From Methylobacterium sp. AMS5 (lineage in GTDB: Bacteria > Pseudomonadota > Alphaproteobacteria > Rhizobiales > Beijerinckiaceae), in NCBI RefSeq assembly GCF_001542815.1, contig NZ_CP006992.1:5089501-5153500 (forward strand): 64,000 nt of DNA, read 5' to 3'. Position numbers and translations under genes: made by a program. Each line of letters opens with the position of its first letter. The first letter of the stretch is position 1. Under the pieces are notes generated by a model. That model worked only from the letters and a program-made list of their open reading frames with translations. It made no database searches and was not told the origin of the DNA. This document shows, one piece after another, positions 18,649 to 26,845 of the stretch.

Positions 18649-19593
18649 TCAGGCACCGAACAGGACGACCTCGGTATAGCTGAGGTCTCCGGTGGCTGGC
18701 GGGTTCGGGCCGCGGGCGTATTTCGGGGCGCGGCCCTCGAAGAAGTGTCCGGCCAGGCCCGGCAGCTTGCCCACGGCATCGAGCACGAACCACGGCATGG
18801 CGTGGTGCAGCATGAGATGCCGGCCAATCGCGCCGAGGAAGGCGGACAGGTCGAGCGCGGTCGAACGGTAGACGAGCTGAAGGCAGGGCAGGCGCGGCCA
18901 CCGGGTTTCCCCCGGCCGCAGCTTGATGGCGCGCCGCTGGAAGAGGACGGCCCACGCCTTCTCCCCATCCGAACAGACGAGGCCGATGCAGCCATAGGCG
19001 ATGTGGTCGGCCACCAGCCGGGCCTCCGGCTCCGGCAGCAGGCGCAGGGTCTCCGGCGTGGCCACGCGGACGCGGCGCCCCCGGCCGAGACCGGCGAGCA
19101 GCGGCATGACGAGCATCTGGCCCGAACAGACCGGCTTGAAACCGCGCGCCTTGTGCATCTGCCACGTCTGCGGAGCGGGCGAGACATTGGTGTAGGTGAC
19201 CCGCCGGTCGCGCATGGCGAAGCCGTCGAGCAGGGTGCCCAGCGCGCGGAATTCCGGCAGAACGAACCAGCTCGAGAGGTTGCAGCGCAGATGCGTGCCG
19301 GCCTCGTCCGTCACCGTGCGGTAGAGAGCGAGCAGGACGCCGACGATGGCACCGTCCCGTTCCAGCACATAGCCGTAGCGCGGCACGTCGTCGGGCAGCG
19401 GCTGGGTGCGGTGCCGGTCGAGCCCGGTCCGCCAGTAGGTTTCGGAGCGATCGGGGAAGCCGACCTGTAACAGTCGCACCACGGATGGAAGGTCATCCTC
19501 CTCGATGGTGCGGCAGCGGACCTTGACCCGCGCGCTGCGGGCGCCCTCCTCCGCGAGTGGGACGCCGTCCACGGTCTGGTTCACCCCAATCAT
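18649..19593 (-). CDS. GNAT-like acyltransferase family protein, hypothetical
   Basis: A 314-residue protein. The N-terminal half has a GNAT-like arrangement: VRCRTIEEDDLPSVVRLL, then YGYVLERDGAIVGVLLAL, then LSSWFVLPEFRALGTLL, where the last block is where acetyl-CoA pyrophosphate loops lie. The second half is not recognised. Start 19593 is chosen because GGAGGGGG lies about six bases upstream; an earlier TTG or CTG-type start at 19671 would add residues without coding character. It lies at the edge of the first polysaccharide block on the same strand. It may acylate a sugar or lipid, but no substrate can be inferred. Confidence 0.7.
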   Translation of the reverse strand: MIGVNQTVDGVPLAEEGARSARVKVRCRTIEEDDLPSVVRLLQVGFPDRSETYWRTGLDRHRTQPLPDDVPRYGYVLERDGAIVGVLLALYRTVTDEAGTHLRCNLSSWFVLPEFRALGTLLDGFAMRDRRVTYTNVSPAPQTWQMHKARGFKPVCSGQMLVMPLLAGLGRGRRVRVATPETLRLLPEPEARLVADHIAYGCIGLVCSDGEKAWAVLFQRRAIKLRPGETRWPRLPCLQLVYRSTALDLSAFLGAIGRHLMLHHAMPWFVLDAVGKLPGLAGHFFEGRAPKYARGPNPPATGDLSYTEVVLFGA

Positions 19594-19867
19594 CGGCGGC
19601 CCCCTCCGGCTCGTCGCGCTGTCCGGCACCCATGTTCCTTCCACGGCTCCGCGCGATCGAACCGTGAGCAAGGTGCGCTTTCGTCCCGCTTGGAGACGCG
19701 CGCGAAACTGAGCGAAATCGATGCCAGCCGGCTGATGCCGTTTCGGGACTGCCGGTCTTGTTGACTAGTCTGATATAGACAATAATTTTCGACCACGCTA
19801 TTCGGGCTCTATTGATTTTCCGTGATTAGTCGTGGAGTCAAAGCTCGGATCGGGTCGCCGGCCGGAT

Positions 19868-20614
19868 TCAGGCCGTGCTGCCGGCGTCGATGGTGAGCAC
19901 CGTGCCGGTGACGTTGCGGGCGCGGTCCGACATCAGGTAGGCGACGGCGTCGGCCACGTCCTGCGGCTCGGCCAGTCGCTTGAGGGCGCTGCGGTTGGCC
20001 ACGCGCCCGCGCTCCGCCTCGTCCATCTCGCCGGTCATCGCCGTCTCGATGAAGCCGGGCGCCACCGCATTCACCGTCACGCCCAACCGCCCGACCTCGC
20101 GGGCGAGCGACTTGGTGAAGCCGATCATCGAGGCCTTGGTCGCGGCGTAGACCGACAGGGCGTTGTAGCCGGTGAAGGCGATGATCGAGCTGACATTGAC
20201 GATGCGGCCGGCGCCGGCCGTCATCATCCCGCGGGCGAGATACTTGGTCAGCACCATCGGCGCGAGGGTGTTGAGGTGGACGAGTTCGGCGATTTTCGAG
20301 ACCGGCATCGTCGTCAGCAGGCCGGGCGTGCCGAGCGCGGCGTTGTTGACGAGGCCGTAGACCGGGCCGTGCTCGCCCCGGATTCTTTGGGCGAGAGCCT
20401 GGAGCGCGTCGATCTCGCCGAGATCGGCGGCCATGAAGGCGATCCGGCCGGGGCCGGCCCGCTCCTGGGCTGCCTCCAGCGCCTCGCTCGGGCGCCGGGC
20501 CACTGCCACCACGCGGAACCCGTCGGCGGCGAGGGTTTCGGCCATGGCGAGGCCCAGCCCGCGGCTCGCGCCCGTGACGACGACGAGGCGTCCGGTCTTG
20601 AGATCGCCGTTCAC
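19868..20614 (-). CDS. SDR-family NAD(P)-dependent oxidoreductase (FabG-like)
   Basis: A 248-residue classical short-chain dehydrogenase: cofactor motif TGASRGLG at residues 14-21, NNAA in the middle, SSII, and the catalytic Tyr156/Lys160 pair in YAATK. FabG-like enzymes reduce beta-keto acyl groups on carrier proteins or CoA. Being in an operon with two carrier proteins, it probably acts on a carrier-bound intermediate (inference). The start is GTG at 20614, whose last bases overlap the TGA of the upstream adenylate-forming enzyme (GTGA), with GGAGGGG just before it. It is the last gene of the minus-strand run that starts near 25830; an AT-rich stretch follows. Confidence 0.9.
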   Translation of the reverse strand: MNGDLKTGRLVVVTGASRGLGLAMAETLAADGFRVVAVARRPSEALEAAQERAGPGRIAFMAADLGEIDALQALAQRIRGEHGPVYGLVNNAALGTPGLLTTMPVSKIAELVHLNTLAPMVLTKYLARGMMTAGAGRIVNVSSIIAFTGYNALSVYAATKASMIGFTKSLAREVGRLGVTVNAVAPGFIETAMTGEMDEAERGRVANRSALKRLAEPQDVADAVAYLMSDRARNVTGTVLTIDAGSTA

Positions 20615-21972
20615 GCGCCCCTCCGCACCAGCTTGCCGCCCGACGTGATCGGCAGCGCATCCACGAACTTCACGCTCGCCGGCACCTTGTGTCCGGCCAA
20701 GCGCGGGCGACAATGGGCGATGATCGCCTTCTTCAGCGCTGCCTGATCCGCGTCGGCGTCGGCACGCAGCACCACCTCCGCCTCGACCACTGCGCCGAGG
20801 ATCGGGTTGGGCCGGGCCCGCACGCGGGACATCGAGACGCCGGGGAAGACGTTGATGACGGTCTCGACCTCCTCCGGCTGCACCTTGGCGCCGCCGACAT
20901 TGATCACGCCGCTGCGCCGGCCGAGGAAGTGGTAGCGCTCGCCCCTTCGTTCCACGAGGTCGCCGGTGTCGATGAAGCCGTCCTCGGCGATCAGCGCCTC
21001 GGGCGCCGCGCCGAGATAGCGGCGCCCGGTGCGACCGGAGCGCACGAACAGGCTGTCCGCGCGCACGGTGATCTCGATCCCGGCGCGGGTGCCGATCAGC
21101 GCGGCCGGAAAGCCCGCCTGCCCGTCCTCGACGGCAAAGCCGACGCCGCCCTCGGTCGAGGCGTAGGCGTGGGCGATGCGCGCCTCGGGGAAGGCGTCGC
21201 GGAGCGCATCGAGGATGTTCTGGTCGGCGATCTCGCCCGAGAGCCGCACGTAGCGGGGGCTCAGCCGGTCGAGCGCAGCGCTCATCAGCGCGAGGCGCCA
21301 GTGCGAGGGCGTGCCGAGGATGTGGGTGACGCCCGCCGTGCCGACGCGGACGAGATAATCCCGCACCGGCTCGCCCGCATCGGACAACACGAGCGAGGAC
21401 GGCCCGAGCATCGCCCGCAAGAACACTTGGAGGCCGCCGTAGCGGCGGATGTCGTAGAAGGTGCTCCACACCGTGCCGGGCTCCGGCGCCGCGGCTGTGT
21501 TGATGCCGCCGGCGAGGCCTTCGAGGGTATGGGCGACGAGCTTCGGCGCGCCGGTGGTGCCGGAGGTGGCCAGGGCCCACTCCGTCTCGCGCGGCGTCTC
21601 CGCGCGGGCGCGGCAGGCGTGGTCCACTTCGATGCGGGGCAGGCCCGGCAGCGCGTCGGGGGTAAGACCCTCGGCATCGGTGACGCAGATTTCCGCCTCC
21701 GAATCCGATGCGATCCGGGCGATGTGCTCCGGCGCGAGCTTCGGGGGGACGAGGGCGAGCCGGGCCGCGAGGCCGTCGAGCGCGATCATGGCACGCGCCG
21801 CCGCCATCTGCCCGCCGACGGCGAGCAGCACCCGGCGGCCGGCCAGCGCCGCGGTCGCGCCGGCGTCGCGCTCGCCGGAGACGATCCCGGCGAGATCTTT
21901 TTTGCTGCGGTGGTCGGACAGGAACAGGCCCTCGAGTCCGCCCGCCGCCAGAAGTCTCTCGCGCAGGATCAT
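20611..21972 (-). CDS. Acyl/aminoacyl adenylate-forming enzyme (AMP-binding, ANL superfamily)
   Basis: A 453-residue stand-alone adenylating enzyme, shorter than most acyl-CoA ligases. The P-loop ATSGTTGAPK is at about 135-144, YASTEGG near 268 is the A5 motif, DTGDLV near 346 binds ribose, and the C-terminal catalytic lysine lies in SGGKLVRRG. It activates a carboxylic acid as its adenylate and passes it to a thiol. The small carrier protein gene ends five bases upstream, and the SDR overlaps downstream, so the natural acceptor is probably that 85-residue carrier. It could be an aryl- or acyl-CoA ligase instead; substrate residues cannot be assigned reliably. The N-terminal subdomain looks abbreviated. 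Confidence 0.88.
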   Translation of the reverse strand: MILRERLLAAGGLEGLFLSDHRSKKDLAGIVSGERDAGATAALAGRRVLLAVGGQMAAARAMIALDGLAARLALVPPKLAPEHIARIASDSEAEICVTDAEGLTPDALPGLPRIEVDHACRARAETPRETEWALATSGTTGAPKLVAHTLEGLAGGINTAAAPEPGTVWSTFYDIRRYGGLQVFLRAMLGPSSLVLSDAGEPVRDYLVRVGTAGVTHILGTPSHWRLALMSAALDRLSPRYVRLSGEIADQNILDALRDAFPEARIAHAYASTEGGVGFAVEDGQAGFPAALIGTRAGIEITVRADSLFVRSGRTGRRYLGAAPEALIAEDGFIDTGDLVERRGERYHFLGRRSGVINVGGAKVQPEEVETVINVFPGVSMSRVRARPNPILGAVVEAEVVLRADADADQAALKKAIIAHCRPRLAGHKVPASVKFVDALPITSGGKLVRRGA

Positions 21973-21977
21973 CGGGG

Positions 21978-22235
21978 TCAGGCCGCCTGCCGGGCCGCGG
22001 CGCGGTCGTAGAGGGCGACGAGGTCGCCGACCGTCACCGGCAGGTCGGAGGCATCCATCTCGCCGAACGGGTCGGCGCCGGTGAGATCCTCCATCCGCGC
22101 GACGAGGAGCGCGAAACAGAGCGAGTCGAACTCGGTGTCGAGCATCACGAGGTCGTCGGTGATCGGCGGCATCGCCTTCTCCTGCTCGGCCGCGATGGCG
22201 GCAATCTCGGCGAAGACGGTCTCACGCAGGGACAT
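21978..22235 (-). CDS. Acyl carrier protein, copy 1 of the cluster
   Basis: An 85-residue acidic helical protein with the phosphopantetheine attachment motif D-S-L at 37-39 (Ser38), followed by FALLVARMEDLTG, typical of carrier helix II. The ATG is preceded by GAGGAG. It sits 11 bases after the alpha/beta hydrolase and five bases before the adenylating enzyme. That order suggests the adenylating enzyme loads it (inference). It differs in sequence from the second carrier at 25559-25828, so the cluster has two distinct carriers, probably with separate cargo. Confidence 0.85.
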   Translation of the reverse strand: MSLRETVFAEIAAIAAEQEKAMPPITDDLVMLDTEFDSLCFALLVARMEDLTGADPFGEMDASDLPVTVGDLVALYDRAAARQAA

Positions 22236-22246
22236 GGGGGCTCTCC

Positions 22247-23191
22247 TCAAGGATGGGTTGGGCAACGGGTGGGGTAGGGCGCGCCGCGGAGGCACGCGCC
22301 GAAGTCGCGGGCGATCTCGGACAGGATCGGCCGGCCGCGCGGCACCAGCCGCCCGAGGCCGTAGAAGAAATGGATCATGCCGGCGTGGGACGTGTGGACG
22401 GCTTCGACGCCCGCCCGCTCCAGGCGCGCGGCATAGGCCGCGCCCTCGTCGCGGACGGGGTCGTATTCCGCCGTGTGGATGCGGGCCGGCGGCAGGCCGG
22501 TCAGATCCGCCTCGCGCAGGGGCGAGAGCCGGGGCGACGGCGCGGCGGCGGCGGGGCCGCAGGCCTCGAGGTCGCGCCGGATCGTCGCCTCGTCGAGGAA
22601 GTAGCCGCGGGCGAAATCGCGGCGCGAGGGGTCGCTGCCGTGCACGTCGAGCACCGGGCAGATCAGGAGCTGCGCCCGGATCGGGCCGCCGCGCCGCTCC
22701 TGGCAGACCCGTGCCGCGAGCCCGGCCCCGGCGGAATCGCCGCCGATCCCGAGCCGGGCCGGGTCGATCCCGAGCGTATCCGCCTGTGTGGCGACCCCAT
22801 CCATCGCCGCCAGCGCGTCGTCGAGGGCGGCCGGGAACGGGTGTTCTGGCGCAAGCCGGTAGTCGACCGAGACGACGCGCAGGGCGCCGGCCTTGGCCAG
22901 CACCCGGCAGATCCCGTCATGGGTGTCGAGGCCGCCGGTCACGAGGCCGCCGCCGTGCAGATAGACGACGCCGGGCCCGCCTTCGCTGCCCTCCGGCGCG
23001 TAGAGCCGCGCGGAGAGCGGCCCGGCCGGACCGGGCAGGACGAGATCGCGGGTCGCGACGCCCTCGGCGCTCAGCCCGGCGAGGCGAGCGAGCCCGCGCA
23101 TCCCCTCCCGGCGGGCGTCGAGGGTGATGCCGTCCGCGCTTCCAAGCGCCATCATGTCGAGGAAGCGGCTGACATGCGGATCGAGCGGCAT
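22247..23191 (-). CDS. Alpha/beta hydrolase (HSL/esterase family)
   Basis: A 314-residue hydrolase of the hormone-sensitive-lipase type: oxyanion motif HGGG at 79-82, nucleophile elbow GDSAG at 151-155 (Ser153), with the later Asp in the AEYDPVRDE loop and the His in SHAGMIHFF. It may release the product from a carrier protein or hydrolyse an ester intermediate, taking the thioesterase role for the cluster (inference). The start is ATG 23191, 17 bases after the aa:CP ligase stop; an upstream start at 23245 would overlap that gene. No signal peptide, so cytoplasmic. Confidence 0.88.
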   Translation of the reverse strand: MPLDPHVSRFLDMMALGSADGITLDARREGMRGLARLAGLSAEGVATRDLVLPGPAGPLSARLYAPEGSEGGPGVVYLHGGGLVTGGLDTHDGICRVLAKAGALRVVSVDYRLAPEHPFPAALDDALAAMDGVATQADTLGIDPARLGIGGDSAGAGLAARVCQERRGGPIRAQLLICPVLDVHGSDPSRRDFARGYFLDEATIRRDLEACGPAAAAPSPRLSPLREADLTGLPPARIHTAEYDPVRDEGAAYAARLERAGVEAVHTSHAGMIHFFYGLGRLVPRGRPILSEIARDFGACLRGAPYPTRCPTHP

Positions 23192-23208
23192 CGGACGGTG
23201 CCTTAACG

Positions 23209-24141
23209 TCAGAACTTCAGCGCCGCGCGGACCGAGGCCGGCCACGCGTCGATGCCGGCGCCGTGGGTGGCGAACAGGGCCACCGCGAGGCGGTCCATGC
23301 CGAAGGCGACGCAGCCGGTATGGGCGGGCTCGCCGTCCTCCAGGTTGAGGCCCCAGGTCGTCCCGAAATGCTCGCGGTGATAGTTGAAGCTCATGCAGGC
23401 CGTGCCGGCGGCCGCACCGCGCAGCGGGATCAGCAACTCGAACTTCAAGGCCTGTTCGAGCTGGCTGAAGGCCATGATCTGGCCGAGCCGACCGAAGAAC
23501 GGGTCGCTGGCGGTCTCGACCGTGTAGGGGAGCCCGAGTTCGTCGGCCATGGCGGTGGCGGTCGCGATCCAGCTCTCGCGGAAGGCGACGATCTGCTCCG
23601 GCGTGCCGATGCGGACGTATTCGCGCATCCGGAAGGATTGCAGCCGGTCGAGATGGCGCGAGGGCTCGCGGCGGAAGCAGTCGCAGGCGACGTCGAAGCG
23701 GTAGCCGGTGGCCGGCACCGCGCCGCGGGCGGCGGCGATCGGATAGACGGGATAGCAGGCGGCCGGGGTCAGAACGAGGTCGGCGGTCTCGAGGCCGGTG
23801 GTCCAGTCGCCGCCCTCCAGATGCTTGTCGGCCGAAGCGCGGATCTCCGTCTCGGTGCCTTCCAGGCAGGAGACGCAGCCCAGGAGGTTGGGGAAGCTCT
23901 TGAGGTAGCCGTGCCGCTCCAGATGCGCCCGGCTCATCACCGGCGGGAAGCGGAAGACCTCCGTGTCGGCCTCGCGCCGTGCCGAGATGAAGGCGGCCAG
24001 CGCCTCGACCACCGACTCGTAGGCGCCGGTGCGGGCGTAGACGCCCTGCGCATTCATCGGCTTGAACATCGCGTCGAACAGGGCGTCGAGCGGGTCGGTC
24101 GCGGGCGGGGAGGCCGGCGCGTTCATCACGGGCATGTTCAT
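23209..24141 (-). CDS. Amino acid:[carrier protein] ligase (SerRS-like)
   Basis: A 310-residue truncated class II aminoacyl-tRNA synthetase homologue that, in characterised relatives from Bradyrhizobium and Agrobacterium, activates glycine or alanine and loads it on a dedicated carrier protein instead of tRNA. The N-terminal tRNA-binding coiled-coil arm of SerRS is absent. The class II motif 2 region is CDCFRREPSRHLDRLQSFRM (about 153-172). Zinc ligands are expected at Cys129, Glu174 and Cys277; their spacing equals that of the Bradyrhizobium enzyme as I remember it (131, 176, 279). Motif 3 is TGCVAFGMDRL. The ATG at 24141 has GAAGGA about ten bases upstream. Its partner is probably the carrier at 25559-25828. 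Amino acid specificity is inferred from the family, not shown here. Confidence 0.9.
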   Translation of the reverse strand: MNMPVMNAPASPPATDPLDALFDAMFKPMNAQGVYARTGAYESVVEALAAFISARREADTEVFRFPPVMSRAHLERHGYLKSFPNLLGCVSCLEGTETEIRASADKHLEGGDWTTGLETADLVLTPAACYPVYPIAAARGAVPATGYRFDVACDCFRREPSRHLDRLQSFRMREYVRIGTPEQIVAFRESWIATATAMADELGLPYTVETASDPFFGRLGQIMAFSQLEQALKFELLIPLRGAAAGTACMSFNYHREHFGTTWGLNLEDGEPAHTGCVAFGMDRLAVALFATHGAGIDAWPASVRAALKF

Positions 24142-24191
24142 GGCGGGCAGTCCTTCGGCAAAGGGGGCAGAGGAGCCTGTGCTCCGCCTGT

Positions 24192-24220
24192 CGGGCGCGA
24201 AGAGCGCCCCGCGGAGCGGG
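24192..24220. repeat. Intercistronic hairpin repeat, copy 1
   Basis: A 29-base element beginning CGGGCGCGAAGAGCGCCCCG, with inverted arms GGGCGC and GCGCCC, identical to 30155-30183 except one base. A second perfect hairpin (CCTCGGC and GCCGAGG arms) follows at 24221-24237. Together they fill the gap between the ACAD-like gene and the aa:CP ligase and could modulate readthrough. Confidence 0.7.
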
Positions 24221-24274
24221 CCTCGGCCAAGCCGAGGCGTCGAGGGCAGTGCGAGTCGGGATCGCCGGGCGGCC

Positions 24275-25477
24275 TCAGGCGCCGAGCGAGGCGGCGACCG
24301 GGGACATCAGCGTCGCGGTGGCGAGGTTGGCCATGATCCGGTCGTTGTGGATCATGATCGGCGCCGAGAGGATGTCGCGCAGCGCCCGGCCGATGCTGAA
24401 CGCGCCGTCCTGGCGGTAGCCGGCTAGGCCGTTGGCGCGCAGCGCGCTCGACACGGTGGCGACGGCGAGTTCGGAGACCTCGACCTTGAGCATCGTCAGT
24501 GCGGTCTGCACGTCGAGGCCGGCGAGTGCTGCCGGATCGTCCTCGGCCCCCTCGAAGGTGTCGAGCGCCTGGGTGATCAGGGCGCGGGCCTGCTTCAGGC
24601 TGGAGACGGCGCGGGCATAGTGCAGCGCGCCGGGCGGGGCGACGCCGCCGGCGCCGCGCATCGCCGTACGGGTGAAGGCCTGGGCGCGGTCGACGGCGGA
24701 GGCCGCGATTCCGGCCCAGGCGCTCGACCAGAGGATGTGCGAGACCGGCGTCATGGTCCGGTTGTGGATGTCGCTGTAGCGGGCGGCGAGAACCTGCTCG
24801 GGGCGGCCGCGGGCGACGAGGCGGAAGCCGCTGCTGCAGGTGCCGCGCATGCCGAGCGTCTCCCAGCCGCTCAGGCGCTCCAGGGTGTAGTCCTCGCGCA
24901 GGAAGACGCAGAGCACCTGGTCGGAGGGGCCGGCCTCGGCCGAGCGGCGGGCGACGGTGACGACGCCGTCGGCCTGCGCGCCGTAGGAGATCACGGTCGC
25001 CGCCCGCTCCAGTGTGACGGCGTCGCCGTCGGCCTCGATCGCGGCGGACGAGGAGCGGACATTGCCGCCGCCCTGGCCCTCGGTGGTCGAGGAGGCCATC
25101 AGGAGCTGTTCGTCGGCGATGCGGCGCAGCAAGCCGTCCTGCCAGGGCTCGCCGCGGCCATGCCGGATCAGGCAGGCCATCTTGGTCTGGTGCATGGCGA
25201 AGATCATCGCCGAGGAGGCGCAGGCGCGGCCCAGCACGTAGCAGATTTCGGCCAGCATCCGGACCGAGGCGCCCTCCCCGCCGAGCTCGATCGGCACGGC
25301 CGCACCGAGCAGGCGCTGCGAGCGGAAGGCGGCGACGGCCTCCTCGGGGAAGCGCCCGTCGCGATCCACCGCGTCCGCGTGGGTGGCGGCGATCGCGGCG
25401 GCGGCGCTCGCGCGGGTCAGGAGGTCGGCGGCATCGTCGGCGCGGCCGTCCGGCCGGGTCGTGGGCTGCATCGTCAT
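24275..25477 (-). CDS. Acyl-CoA dehydrogenase-like flavoprotein (possible monooxygenase)
   Basis: A 400-residue ACAD-fold protein: helical N-domain (ELGGEGASVRMLAEICYVLGRA), beta-domain with SSTTEGQGGGNVRSS where FAD binds, and a helical C-domain. Dehydrogenases of this family have a catalytic Glu in a Y-E-G-T motif in the last helical turn region; here the aligned stretch reads IHNDRI, so the usual base is missing. That pattern, and the flavin reductase gene nearby, fits a two-component flavin monooxygenase (group D) at least as well as a dehydrogenase. Its likely substrate is an aminoacyl group on the neighbouring carrier protein (inference). The start at 25477 has CGGAG upstream. It is 81 bases downstream of carrier copy 2. 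Confidence 0.85.
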   Translation of the reverse strand: MTMQPTTRPDGRADDAADLLTRASAAAAIAATHADAVDRDGRFPEEAVAAFRSQRLLGAAVPIELGGEGASVRMLAEICYVLGRACASSAMIFAMHQTKMACLIRHGRGEPWQDGLLRRIADEQLLMASSTTEGQGGGNVRSSSAAIEADGDAVTLERAATVISYGAQADGVVTVARRSAEAGPSDQVLCVFLREDYTLERLSGWETLGMRGTCSSGFRLVARGRPEQVLAARYSDIHNRTMTPVSHILWSSAWAGIAASAVDRAQAFTRTAMRGAGGVAPPGALHYARAVSSLKQARALITQALDTFEGAEDDPAALAGLDVQTALTMLKVEVSELAVATVSSALRANGLAGYRQDGAFSIGRALRDILSAPIMIHNDRIMANLATATLMSPVAASLGA

Positions 25478-25558
25478 GGCTGGGCTCCGTTGGACTGAAG
25501 CCGGCCGGGCCGGCGGCACGTCAGAGATGTTCGCGAGGGGCAGCAGCGTCCGGGACGC

Positions 25559-25828
25559 TCAGGCGCCCGGGCCGCGCACGCTCTCGACCATCCGGGCGAT
25601 GGTCTCGATCGAGTAGAAGTTCTTCGGCGTCAGGCTCGCCGGCGGGATCATGATGTCGAACTCCGCCTCGACCGCGACCATCAGGTTGACGAGATCGAGC
25701 GACGAGAGCCCGACATCGACCAGGGCGTCCGCTCGATCGAATTCCGGCTTGATCGCGTGGCGGGCGGCGATCGCGTAGGCGAGGCCCATGGTGCGATCCG
25801 CGATATTGGCCGTCACTGCTTGCGACAT
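25559..25828 (-). CDS. Dedicated aminoacyl carrier protein, copy 2 of the cluster
   Basis: An 89-residue four-helix carrier with the phosphopantetheine attachment site in DVGLSSLDL (Ser43) and a downstream NFYSIETIARMVESV helix typical of small acyl/aminoacyl carriers. It lies at the head of the minus-strand operon carrying the ACAD-like enzyme and the aa:CP ligase. In characterised systems the ligase and its carrier are encoded close together, so this is the most likely acceptor (the alternative is copy 1 at 21978-22235). The ribosome site AAGGGAAAAGGA is strong. Where it is converted from apo to holo is unknown: no phosphopantetheinyl transferase is in the window. Confidence 0.88.
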   Translation of the reverse strand: MSQAVTANIADRTMGLAYAIAARHAIKPEFDRADALVDVGLSSLDLVNLMVAVEAEFDIMIPPASLTPKNFYSIETIARMVESVRGPGA

Positions 25829-25960
25829 TGTCCTTTTCCCTTTGGCCTGTGCCGACTGGATTGTTCTGCGACCAATTCGAATTCAATACAACATGGATTG
25901 CGTAGATATTATTGTTGATCATGCGTGGGAAGTGTTTCTTGATATTAAGTACGTTGCTGG
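25829..25960 (-). promoter_or_regulatory. Likely promoter region of the carrier-protein operon
   Basis: A 132-base AT-rich stretch between the flavin reductase stop and the carrier start, contrasting with the GC-rich flanks. It contains the 10-base perfect palindrome AATTCGAATT at 25874-25883, a candidate operator. Promoter boxes cannot be assigned with confidence. Confidence 0.45.
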
Positions 25961-26548
25961 TTAATCGGTCTTGTGGTCGACCGCGCCCCGAATGCGGCCG
26001 GTGCCGCGTGCTGCCTGATCCGGTGAGATCCCGATGAAGCGCCCGCCGCCATAGGCCAGGGAGGGCCGCTCCATCGGGTTCAGCCGCACCTCGCGGACCG
26101 CGCCCAGCAGGATGGCGTGGCTATGCCGCTCGATGACCTCCTCCAGCGCGCAATCGACGATGGCCTGCGCCTCGGTGAGGCCGGAGGCGCCCGATTCCAT
26201 GATCGTCCAATCCGCGCCGCGATAGCGGGCGGCGCCCCGCAGCCCGCCGATCCCGGCGAAACGCTCGGCGGTCGCCTGCTGCCCGGCCCCGAGGATGCTG
26301 ACGCAGAAATGCCGACGCCGGGCGATGACCGGCCAGGTCGAGGAGTTGCGGTTGACGCAGACCAGCATGGTCGGCGGATCGACGGAGAGGGAGACTGCCG
26401 AGGTCGCGGTGAGCCCGACCCGGTCCTCGCCGGTTCCGGCGGTGATCACGACGACCCCGCCGACGAGGCGGCGCATCGCCTGCTTGAGGAGCCCCCCGTC
26501 GATGGCGGGTTCCGGCGCCCGTGCGGCAGCGGCCATCACGCCCCCCAT
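25961..26548 (-). CDS. Flavin reductase family protein (HpaC/FMN split barrel)
   Basis: About 195 residues with the flavin reductase domain signature: LKQAMRRLVGGVVVITA, GLTATSAVSLSVDPPTMLVCVN, then RHFCVSILGA and later HAILLGAVREV. Such proteins use NAD(P)H to make free FADH2 or FMNH2 for a partner monooxygenase. The obvious partner in the window is the ACAD-like protein at 24275-25477, two genes downstream. The start could be 26548 or 26536 (GGGGGG four bases upstream); I list the longer. It reads toward the carrier operon and is separated from it by an AT-rich promoter-like gap, so it probably has its own transcript. Confidence 0.87.
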   Translation of the reverse strand: MGGVMAAAARAPEPAIDGGLLKQAMRRLVGGVVVITAGTGEDRVGLTATSAVSLSVDPPTMLVCVNRNSSTWPVIARRRHFCVSILGAGQQATAERFAGIGGLRGAARYRGADWTIMESGASGLTEAQAIVDCALEEVIERHSHAILLGAVREVRLNPMERPSLAYGGGRFIGISPDQAARGTGRIRGAVDHKTD

Positions 26549-26845
26549 CCGCCGAGCGAGCCGGCCGAGGTGCAGAGTGTCGATGATCTCCGGTGCGCAA
26601 GCATGGTTCGCAATCCGTTCGTCGATCTGAAATGGGACCTTGTGAAACCCGGCCGTTCCGCACCGGTCGAAACCGGACGTTATCGGTTCATTGCTATGGC
26701 GTTGCCTGTCCTTGCGGCTCGTCTGTGCAAGTCCAGGGCCCGGCTGGACGGGCCGGAAACTGTTCAGTTCCGGCACGAACCGCAGGATGCGCCGAGGGAC
26801 GGTCCCGAACCGGGACGCGTCCTGCCGTCAAGCGAGATCGAAGCG

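Noticed and set aside
19868..21580. Fusion of SDR with a longer upstream protein
   Set aside because: The upstream part is an off-frame translation of the adenylating enzyme; the GTG start at 20614 has a good ribosome site and overlaps the previous stop.
26117..26845. Upstream in-frame extension of the ThDP enzyme
   Set aside because: It overlaps the flavin reductase on the opposite strand and lacks similarity; the MSQSPDA start fits the family.
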